Origin: Psychrobacter sp. UBA3962
Lineage (GTDB): Bacteria; Pseudomonadota; Gammaproteobacteria; Pseudomonadales; Moraxellaceae
Assembly: GCF_002385225.1 (NCBI RefSeq)
Contig: NZ_DGDC01000012.1
Span: 1 to 38,001, forward strand
Reading direction: 5' to 3'
DNA: 38,001 nucleotides
Below the pieces are notes generated by a model. That model saw only the letters and a list, made by a program, of their open reading frames with translations, made no database searches and was not told where the DNA came from. Both the position numbers and the translations under genes were made by a program. Positions 31,674 to 38,001 of this stretch are shown one piece after another. Positions within the stretch are counted from its first letter, which is position 1, and each line of letters opens with the position of its first letter.

Positions 31674-33263
31674 TTAGCGGTATTGCTGGATATAATCATA
31701 GAAGTCTTGGGTGTCGTTTTTCTCAAGATCTTGTTGCTGTATCCAAGATTTCTCTGCCAATACCTCATATCTTGCCTGTGTATTTGGGCTTAAAGAGCTG
31801 CGCATAATAGACTCACGATGCTGCAAGGCTAGGGCATGACCAAGACTCCAGGTGCTGCCAAGCTTCTCTGTATCAGCCAACACTTGAGCGGACAAGGTCG
31901 CATCTGGATAGACCGCTTTACCTAACATTAGGGTCACTGCAACTCGGTAATGATTGCCGCCATATTCGGTGTCTAGCAGAGTGGCCAGAGGCAACATAGC
32001 TTCTAAATGCTTTCTCATCCACTCACTAAGCGCCACTTCGCCGTCAGGAGTTTTAATGGTTAAGCCCTGTTCACGACCATTATTAACCACTCTTTCCACG
32101 TTTTCTGCCAAAAGATCGTCTTCTTCTGGCAACAGATCAGGGGAGTCCGCTAATAAACAATACAGCGCCAACACCTCTAAGAAACAGGCGGTCGACACTC
32201 GGATACCAATATCGCTATAAGGATCAAGGTCAACGGCTCTAAACTCAACGTAAGCGATGCCACGGGCTTCTAAGGCGTGACTTGGGGTCTCTTCTGATTC
32301 TGCAATTTGCTTCGGACGGATAGGGCTATAGTACTCATTTTCGATCTGCAAGATATGGTCATTAATCTGAATCGGATTGCCTTGCTCATCATCTAAGCCA
32401 AGCTCACTAAAGCCTGAGAAGGGAGTGTTGATTGCTTTGCGTAATCCAGCGACATATTCCGGCAAATTGTTATAACGAATATCCAGCTGGTCTTGAACGC
32501 TATTGGTATAGCCAAGCTTACTCATACGTAAGCTGGTAGCTTTAGGCTTGTAGTAAGTGGTTTTATTCATCAGCTCTAAGTCATGCTCGCGTCCGGTAAG
32601 GAAGCAAGGGCACACTGAAGGACTGGCGCCAGTTAAGTACAACACCAAGCTACTCATGCGCTTGAAGTTACGGATGAGGCCTAAATACTTTATGTTTTTG
32701 AACTCAGTTAACGACTCTGCCTGCTCTTGCTCGGGCAAGCTGTCTCGCCAAGCTGTGAATAAGTCATCGCCAAAAGATAAGTTGTAATGCAGTCCAGCAA
32801 TGGTTTGCATTCGGCGGCCATAGCGAATGCCTAGACCGCTACGATATAAGGTTTTTAGACGGCCCACATTAGAGCTGCCGTATTCTGCCAAAGGAATGTC
32901 ATTATCATCAGAGGAGAGCATGCAAGGCATGGACAGCGGCCACATCAGCTCCCCCTCTTCAAGGGATTGATATACCAAGACATGCAGCTCACGTAGCATG
33001 TTTAGGGTCTCGGCCACCGTAGGCTTTGGAGAGGTAATAAGCTCTAGCAGGCTTTCAGAATAGTCGGTAGTAATGTAGGGGTGAGTTAACTTTGAGCCTA
33101 GTGATTCAGGATGCGGTGTTTGGGCCAAAAAGCCATCCGACTGCATTCTTAGTCCTTCTTTTTCAATACCCCGCAGCATGCTGGATAGATGCTTGCTGGA
33201 GAGCCAAGAAGGAATAAGTGAGGCGCGGTTTGGGTTAATTGAATTGTCGGTTACATCAGTCAT
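31674..33263 (-). CDS. gshA: Glutamate-cysteine ligase GshA
   Basis: A 529-residue ATP-dependent ligase that makes gamma-glutamylcysteine, the committed step to glutathione. It is the proteobacterial class: LRGIEKEGLRM near the start is the ATP/metal-binding signature (E. coli LRGIERETLRV), followed by the TDYSESLLELITSP block. LSMPCML, GIRYGRRMQTIAGLHYNLSF and the EYYSPIRPKQ segment are conserved. I start it at the ATG 33261-33263; a TTG at 33279-33281 would add six residues, and neither has a strong ribosome site. It is the first gene of a likely gshA-dsbB-mpl unit, with an upstream gap of about 370 bases that must carry its promoter. E. coli GshA is 518 residues. Confidence 0.95.
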   Translation of the reverse strand: MTDVTDNSINPNRASLIPSWLSSKHLSSMLRGIEKEGLRMQSDGFLAQTPHPESLGSKLTHPYITTDYSESLLELITSPKPTVAETLNMLRELHVLVYQSLEEGELMWPLSMPCMLSSDDNDIPLAEYGSSNVGRLKTLYRSGLGIRYGRRMQTIAGLHYNLSFGDDLFTAWRDSLPEQEQAESLTEFKNIKYLGLIRNFKRMSSLVLYLTGASPSVCPCFLTGREHDLELMNKTTYYKPKATSLRMSKLGYTNSVQDQLDIRYNNLPEYVAGLRKAINTPFSGFSELGLDDEQGNPIQINDHILQIENEYYSPIRPKQIAESEETPSHALEARGIAYVEFRAVDLDPYSDIGIRVSTACFLEVLALYCLLADSPDLLPEEDDLLAENVERVVNNGREQGLTIKTPDGEVALSEWMRKHLEAMLPLATLLDTEYGGNHYRVAVTLMLGKAVYPDATLSAQVLADTEKLGSTWSLGHALALQHRESIMRSSLSPNTQARYEVLAEKSWIQQQDLEKNDTQDFYDYIQQYR

Positions 33264-33633
33264 ACTATATCTCAAAATCAAATAAGTACCCCACGACTCA
33301 TTAATTTAGATGAATTAACAAAGTTTAGGTGGGATAAAGTAGTTTTTATAGGCTTAATTGAGCCACTTATATATCGATTTAGTGTAGCTTAAACCTATTA
33401 AAAAATCATGCGCGTTTACAAATGACAGCCAAACAACAGCCAAAAGCTAGGTCAATACTCAGCGAAATCTCAATAGAGTAAGAGCTGTAAAAGTAAAAGC
33501 TGTAAGTTTTTCTAAAATTTAATAAAAAAATAACCGCTACAATATAAACTAGAGCTTGTAGCGGCTATGATAATACTTTTTATTACTGTCACGGGTGTTT
33601 ATTACTGTAATGGGGTTACCACCCATGGATTGT
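33264..33633. other. 370-base gap between gshA and erpA
   Basis: This gap holds the minus-strand gshA promoter (not placed with confidence) and the erpA terminator. The words CAGCCAAA and AGCTGTAA each recur within 33420-33515 as small direct repeats. No gene was seen. Confidence 0.5.
33524..33564 (-). terminator. Terminator of erpA
   Basis: CCGCTACAA (33534-33542) pairs with TTGTAGCGG (33556-33564), with AA/CT outside. The A run 33524-33530 yields the minus-strand T run. About 70 bases beyond the erpA stop. Confidence 0.85.
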
Positions 33634-33963
33634 TTAGATAGAGAATGAAGAGCCACAGCCACAAGTGGTTGTCGCATTAGGGTTGGTCACCACAAAGCGG
33701 GCGCCTTCTAGTCCTTCTGTATAATCTACCGTTGAGCCTTGCAGGTATTGATAACTGAGTGAGTCTACTAATAAAGTAACGTCCTCGTTTTCAAAACTGG
33801 CGTCATCATCGCCTTCTTCTTCAGCGAAGTTAAAGCCATAGGAAAACCCCGAACAGCCGCCACCGGTAACATACACTCGTAGCATAAGGTTTTGATCGCC
33901 TTCTTCTTCACGTAATTTGCGAACTTTATTCGCCGCACTGTCAGTTAGGGTAATGGTAGTCAT
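33634..33963 (-). CDS. erpA: Iron-sulfur cluster insertion protein ErpA
   Basis: A 109-residue A-type carrier that delivers [Fe-S] clusters to apoproteins, including isoprenoid-synthesis enzymes. The three cluster-ligand cysteines are present: Cys37 in GGGCSGF, and Cys101 and Cys103 in the C-terminal CGCGSSF. The region YGFNFAEEEGDDD and VDSLSYQYLQGSTVDYTEGLEGA is characteristic of ErpA as opposed to IscA or SufA. Length is normal. The ribosome site GAGGA, four bases from ATG, confirms the start. It is monocistronic, ended by a clear terminator and divergent from yheS. Confidence 0.95.
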   Translation of the reverse strand: MTTITLTDSAANKVRKLREEEGDQNLMLRVYVTGGGCSGFSYGFNFAEEEGDDDASFENEDVTLLVDSLSYQYLQGSTVDYTEGLEGARFVVTNPNATTTCGCGSSFSI

Positions 33964-34346
33964 AGTATCCTCGTAAAGTGTAAAACTTCACTTAACGTAA
34001 AATCAAAATCTGGTTTAGTACTGTGTCCGACAAGAAAGAAACTGTTTTTCTGAAGACGGTTTGTTATAAAGGTAACTTACGATAAAGATGAGGGTAAATT
34101 TTTTACAAGGGGCGTGCTTCAACAACAGATTGCTTTTATCTAGGCCCTTAAAAGGTCCTGTATTGTACTGATTTTACGATTATTTAAATAATTAGTCATT
34201 CAGTATAACATAATGAGGCATAATGCTTGATTTTCAATGCCTCTTAGCAGATAAACTGTGTTTTTTTTGCAAATTTTGAATGAGCCCCATTGTAAGCCAT
34301 AAGCTGTCTATTCCGCTTAGCATTAACCAAAAAGTGATTAATATCC
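33964..34346. other. 383-base divergent gap between erpA and yheS
   Basis: The gap must hold promoters for both directions. Near erpA there is a small inverted repeat (AAGTG...CACTT about 33976-33994). A hairpin lies about 100 bases before yheS. A T-rich stretch (34260-34268) follows. No gene was found. Confidence 0.5.
34211..34246 (+). promoter_or_regulatory. Hairpin in the yheS leader region
   Basis: GAGGCAT (34215-34221) pairs with ATGCCTC (34237-34243); TAAT/TTA extends the stem across a one-base bulge. A run of eight T begins about 17 bases later, too far for a standard terminator. A structured leader or attenuator is possible. Confidence 0.35.
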
Positions 34347-36341
34347 ATGATTGAATTTAACAAAGTCAGTGTCCGCCGCGATGGCAGAATCTTATTTTCA
34401 GACGCCACCTTTCAGATCCACCCTGGTCAAAAAGTGGGATTAACCGGTAATAATGGTACTGGTAAATCTACGCTATTTGGGGTGATTCTAACCTATATGG
34501 GGGAGCAGACCACTGATGAGTTAACCGTGGATGCCGGTAATATTAGCATTCCCAGTGGTTGGGAAGTGGCGCACATGGCCCAGGAAGTTGAAGGTAGCAG
34601 TCAACCTGCCATCGACTACGTATTAAGCGGTGACAAAGAGTGGTATCAGCTGAATCAAAAAATGATGGCGCCAGACAGTTTAAGCGATGCCGAGATTGCC
34701 CAGCTGTATCAACGCTTTGATGACATCGATGGTTATCGCACTCCCACCACAGCGGCGCAGATTATGGCCGGTCTGGGATTTCAGCCCAACCAACACGAGT
34801 TGCCGGTGAATGATTTCTCTGGGGGTTGGCGTATGCGCCTGAACTTGGCGAAAACCTTGATGAGTCGCGCCGATTTGCTGTTGCTCGATGAGCCCACCAA
34901 CCACTTGGACTTAGATGCTATCTTATGGCTAGAAGAGTGGATTGCCAAATTTGATGGCACGGTCCTGCTCATCTCGCATGACCAAACCTTCTTGGATGCC
35001 ACCATCAGCTATATTCTCCATGTGGAAAACCAGCGTTTGACCTTGTATACCGGTAACTATTCGCAGTTTGTGCGTACCCGTAGTGAGCGTCTGGCGCAGC
35101 AGCAGCAAGCTTACGAAAAACAAGAGACTACCCGTGCGCATTTAGAAGACTTCGTGCGCCGCTTTCGTGCCAAAGCTTCTAAAGCCAAGCAAGCACAAAG
35201 TCGCTTGAAACAGTTAGAGCGTATGGCGGATCTGTCTCCGGTCATGGCAGACAACCCTTTTACCTTCCAGTTTTATGAGCCCAATCACATGAGCTCGCCC
35301 TTGATTTCGCTGAAGTCAGCTGACATTGGCTACAGTGAGACACCAATCTTAAGGGACGCCAGCTTACAGATTACCCCCGATACCCGTATTGGTCTATTGG
35401 GGATGAACGGGGCCGGTAAATCCACCTTAATTAAAGCTTTGGTCGGAGAGCTTGAACCGCTGACGGGCAGTTATAAGGTGTCAGACACCTTAAATATCGG
35501 CTACTTTAACCAGCATCAAATGGACAGCTTAGATGCCGAAGCCACGCCGATGATTATGATGCGCCGTATCGCTGGCAAGACCTCTGACGCTGATTTGCGT
35601 TCCTTTTTAGGTAGTTTTGATTTCCGCGGTGATCGCATTGATACCCCAAGCAAGCTTTTTTCAGGGGGAGAGCGGGCGCGTCTGACCTTGGCATTAATCG
35701 TGTGGCAAAAGCCAAACGTATTGGTACTAGATGAGCCCACCAACCACTTGGACTTGCAAATGCGTCAAGCGTTGACGATGGCGCTGCAAGGGTTTGCCGG
35801 GGCAGTGGTGCTGGTATCGCATGACCGTGAACTTATTGCCAACGTCTGTGATGAGCTGTATCTGGTACATGATGGTAAGCTACAAGAGTTTGAAGGGGAT
35901 GTCTCAGACTATGGCAAATGGTTGTCTGAGCAGCGTAAATCAGATGCCAAAGAAGCGGCCAAAGAGTCTCGTGATGCCAAAGCGAGCGCTAATCAAGCCG
36001 CTAAGCAAGCTGAAGAAGACAGAAAAGCAGCAGAAGCCAAAGCGAAGGCAGAAGAGCCACAGCTTAGCAAAGAAGAGCGTCGTAAATTGGCGGCAGAGCA
36101 GCGTAAGCTAACAGCGCCGATCCGGAAGCGTATTGAGCAAGCTGAGAAAAAACTAGATAAAGTGGTCGATGGTTTGGCGGATTTAGAATTAAAGCTGGCC
36201 GATACCACGCTGTATGAGGAGGCCCGTAAAGACGAGCTGTTAACGCTACTCGATGAGCAGGCTTCCTTACAACAGCAACAAGCTGAGCTTGAGGAGCAGA
36301 TGCTGATGGCCATGACCGAGCTTGAGCAGTATGAACCGTAA
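34347..36341 (+). CDS. yheS: ABC-F family ATPase YheS
   Basis: A 664-residue duplicated ATPase without membrane segments, of the ABC-F class that binds the ribosomal E-site to rescue or modulate translation. The first cassette has Walker A GNNGTGKST (34-42), signature FSGGWRMRL (157-165) and Walker B LLLLDEPTNHLD (177-188). A linker rich in Arg, Lys and Gln (about 240-295, with RFRAKASKAKQAQSR) matches the P-site tRNA-interaction motif region. The second cassette has GMNGAGKST (352-360), FSGGERARL and VLVLDEPTNHLD. The C-terminus (535-664) is a charged coiled coil. It follows E. coli YheS closely throughout. The start has only a weak ribosome site (AAGTGAT). Confidence 0.93.
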   Translation: MIEFNKVSVRRDGRILFSDATFQIHPGQKVGLTGNNGTGKSTLFGVILTYMGEQTTDELTVDAGNISIPSGWEVAHMAQEVEGSSQPAIDYVLSGDKEWYQLNQKMMAPDSLSDAEIAQLYQRFDDIDGYRTPTTAAQIMAGLGFQPNQHELPVNDFSGGWRMRLNLAKTLMSRADLLLLDEPTNHLDLDAILWLEEWIAKFDGTVLLISHDQTFLDATISYILHVENQRLTLYTGNYSQFVRTRSERLAQQQQAYEKQETTRAHLEDFVRRFRAKASKAKQAQSRLKQLERMADLSPVMADNPFTFQFYEPNHMSSPLISLKSADIGYSETPILRDASLQITPDTRIGLLGMNGAGKSTLIKALVGELEPLTGSYKVSDTLNIGYFNQHQMDSLDAEATPMIMMRRIAGKTSDADLRSFLGSFDFRGDRIDTPSKLFSGGERARLTLALIVWQKPNVLVLDEPTNHLDLQMRQALTMALQGFAGAVVLVSHDRELIANVCDELYLVHDGKLQEFEGDVSDYGKWLSEQRKSDAKEAAKESRDAKASANQAAKQAEEDRKAAEAKAKAEEPQLSKEERRKLAAEQRKLTAPIRKRIEQAEKKLDKVVDGLADLELKLADTTLYEEARKDELLTLLDEQASLQQQQAELEEQMLMAMTELEQYEP

Positions 36342-36485
36342 GATTAGCGTGATAAAGTGGTGGGGCTCTCTGGCTATAAAATCAATAAACTTGGCTTGAT
36401 GAACGGTGAAATAGTCATTAACAGCCCTTATATATAACCCTAAGAGCTGGTTTTTTAGATTAAAACGCTTAAAAGGATAATAATA

Positions 36486-37511
36486 ATGGCAGAAAAAAGT
36501 TTTTATGACGTTTTAGGGGTCAGTAAAGATGCCTCAGAAAACGATATTAAAAAGGCTTACCGTAAGTTAGTGCGTAAATATCATCCCGATGTCAGTAAAG
36601 CCAAAGATGCGGATGAAAAAATCGCAGAAATTAACAATGCTTATGAGACCTTACGTGACCCTGAGAAGCGGGCGCAATATGATGCGATGCAGGCCAATCC
36701 CTTCGCAGGAGCGGGTGGTTTCGGAGGCTCAGGTGGCTTTGGCGGTGCAGGCGGAAAAGGGGGCTTTAGATGGGAAGACATCAAAGATCAGTTTGGCGAA
36801 GGGGCCCCCTTTGGCAGTGGCAGCTTCCGCTTTGATGACATCTTCTCAGCCTTCGGTGGTGGCAGAGGCGGGGCTAAGTCCTCTCGTCAATCGGCGCAAT
36901 CTGGCTTTGAGGGCTATGACCATTTTGGTGATGCGTTTCAACAAGCAGGGCCTACGCCTGGTCAAGACCAACATGCAGAGATTAGCGTCAGTTTAGATTC
37001 AGTCTATAAGGGCGATGACTACAGTATTAAGTTAAATGTGCCTACCCGTCAGCCAGACGGGACAGTAAGTCATGAACAAAAAACCTTGAAGATAAAAATC
37101 CCTAAAGGCATCACCGAAGGCAAGCAAATTCGTCTAAGTGGTCAAGGTGCAGCCAGCTATGCAGGGGGTAAAAATGGGGATTTGTTCTTAAAAGTAATGA
37201 TTCAACATGATGACAATATTCGCCTAGAAGGCACAGATGTCTATCAAACGGTCAATATTACCCCTTGGGAAGCGGCATTAGGGGAGAAGATTAATGTCAG
37301 TACCCCAGCCGGGACTTTTGGGGTTAACATTCCCAAAAATAGTAAGTCCGGGAGTCACTTAAGGGTTAAGGGCAAAGGTATTCCAGCCAAGCAAGCAGGC
37401 GACTTATACCTTACCTTAAATATTGTTAACCCAGAGGTGAGTACCGAAGCGCAGCAGCAAGCTTATGAGGCCTTAAAACAAAGCTTCGCTGACATCACGA
37501 TAAAGCGCTAA
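36486..37511 (+). CDS. cbpA: Curved DNA-binding J-protein CbpA
   Basis: A 341-residue class II J-protein: J-domain (1-67, HPD at 33-35), a Gly/Phe-rich region (about 75-140) and the two C-terminal beta domains (from about 160), but no zinc-finger domain. In E. coli CbpA acts as a DnaK co-chaperone and binds curved DNA in stationary phase. The Gly/Phe region is long here, with a low-complexity GGFGGSGGFGGAGG stretch. The ribosome site AAAGGATAA precedes ATG. It forms an operon with cbpM, 28 bases downstream. It lies 144 bases after yheS without a terminator, so read-through from yheS is possible. Co-occurrence with cbpM makes CbpA preferable to a generic DnaJ name. Confidence 0.92.
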   Translation: MAEKSFYDVLGVSKDASENDIKKAYRKLVRKYHPDVSKAKDADEKIAEINNAYETLRDPEKRAQYDAMQANPFAGAGGFGGSGGFGGAGGKGGFRWEDIKDQFGEGAPFGSGSFRFDDIFSAFGGGRGGAKSSRQSAQSGFEGYDHFGDAFQQAGPTPGQDQHAEISVSLDSVYKGDDYSIKLNVPTRQPDGTVSHEQKTLKIKIPKGITEGKQIRLSGQGAASYAGGKNGDLFLKVMIQHDDNIRLEGTDVYQTVNITPWEAALGEKINVSTPAGTFGVNIPKNSKSGSHLRVKGKGIPAKQAGDLYLTLNIVNPEVSTEAQQQAYEALKQSFADITIKR

Positions 37512-37539
37512 AAATATAACTATAAGAGGGACGGTTATC

Positions 37540-37869
37540 ATGAAACATTCTAATGAATTTAACGATATTATCATGACCTTAGATGAGCTCGTTGCTGCTT
37601 GTGGTGCCGAGCGTAGCTGGGTAATGGCGTTAATAGAAGAAAATGTCATCGAATATGATGTGCCAGAAACCCAACAATTTACCGGTTATCAGTTGGCGAC
37701 AGTGCGCCGAGCCTCGCGCTTGAGCCGTGATTTTGATGCCAGTATTCCAGCCATTGGACTGATTTTAGAGCTGTTAGAAGAAGTCGAGCAGCTGCGTCAG
37801 TTTAAGCGTCAGCAGCAAGCCTCAATGCAGTCTGTGCATACCATTGAGGTTGAGATAAAGTCACAGTAA
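37540..37869 (+). CDS. cbpM: Chaperone modulator CbpM
   Basis: A 109-residue protein with a MerR-like helix-turn-helix N-terminus (about 12-60: MTLDELVAACGAERSWVMALIEENVI) and a C-terminal helical, coiled-coil stretch (LILELLEEVEQLRQFKRQQQ). In E. coli CbpM binds the J-domain of CbpA and blocks its action with DnaK. It lies immediately after cbpA (28 bases; ribosome site AGAGGGACGG), which fits a co-expressed partner and inhibitor. A terminator follows within 100 bases, so the operon is cbpA-cbpM. The assignment rests on position and pattern; the protein is divergent enough that identity by sequence alone would be moderate. Confidence 0.88.
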   Translation: MKHSNEFNDIIMTLDELVAACGAERSWVMALIEENVIEYDVPETQQFTGYQLATVRRASRLSRDFDASIPAIGLILELLEEVEQLRQFKRQQQASMQSVHTIEVEIKSQ

Positions 37870-37930
37870 GGGGCTTTATGGTTTAGCGAAATTATTGCTA
37901 CCAGCTATTTTAGAAAGAGACAAATTACCA

Positions 37931-37963
37931 AAAAAATAGGCCCTATCTTGGGGCCTCTTTTTT
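37931..37963 (+). terminator. Terminator after cbpM
   Basis: AGGCCC (37938-37943) pairs with GGGCCT (37951-37956) around a 7-base loop, followed by C and six T. An A run to the left makes it possibly active in both directions. Confidence 0.87.
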
Positions 37964-38001
37964 AATGCTAATAGGATTATTATACCAATTCCACAAAATA
38001 A

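Noticed and set aside
35993..36313. Serine-rich minus-strand frame opposite the yheS coiled coil
   Set aside because: Low-complexity artefact of the charged coiled-coil codons on the other strand.

Overview
The window looks like chromosomal DNA from a gammaproteobacterium of the Moraxellaceae, most likely Psychrobacter or a close relative. Three things suggest this: a lipoprotein lipase closely resembling the cold-active Lip1 of Psychrobacter immobilis as I remember it, housekeeping proteins (OppA, YheS, RsuA, DapB, GshA) that read as gammaproteobacterial, and moderate G+C with AT-rich intergenic DNA. Genus assignment is inference. No rRNA, tRNA, CRISPR array, prophage or intact insertion sequence was seen. 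Almost every base is explained by 33 protein genes and short regulatory gaps.

Layout. 1-4 kb, minus strand: a medium-chain dehydrogenase/reductase with an operator-like promoter, then a two-gene membrane operon (DUF2157-DUF4401 protein and GDYXXLXY protein). 4.5-12.3 kb, plus strand: a complete oligopeptide ABC importer with two consecutive, diverged OppA binding proteins, then OppB, OppC, OppD and OppF. 12.5-18.2 kb: an unidentified lipoprotein, a small DUF2798 membrane protein, the Lip1-like lipase, a nitronate monooxygenase, a COG2958/HrgA-like protein with nuclease-like residues, and a secreted Sel1-repeat protein. 18.3-22.7 kb, minus strand: a MATE exporter, a hotdog thioesterase, a YheT-type hydrolase and YigZ. 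22.9-28.0 kb: RsuA, an enlarged DsbC-like isomerase, a DUF2939 protein, DnaJ and DapB. 28.1-34.0 kb, minus strand: peptide deformylase, a GlsB/YeaQ-type membrane protein, a likely gshA-dsbB-mpl cluster and ErpA. 34.3-37.9 kb, plus strand: the ABC-F protein YheS and the CbpA-CbpM co-chaperone pair.

Functional links. OppABCDF brings in peptides. Mpl reattaches recycled murein tripeptide to UDP-MurNAc, so both belong to peptide and cell-wall recycling. DapB makes the diaminopimelate branch precursor. DsbB, the DsbC-like protein and GshA cover periplasmic disulfide formation, its correction, and cytoplasmic thiol supply. DnaJ and CbpA are two J-proteins of different architecture, and only CbpA has its modulator beside it.

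The most notable non-coding signal is a pair of near-perfect chromosomal parS (ParB-binding) sequences about 3.2 kb apart, one inside yigZ and one just upstream of dnaJ. This suggests the window lies in the origin-proximal, ParB-loaded part of the chromosome. I did not find a convincing wholly new multi-gene system. The best leads are the parS pair (with its overlap of the dnaJ leader), the HrgA-like orphan nuclease candidate, the apparent double N-domain DsbC, and the operator-like repeats at the first gene.
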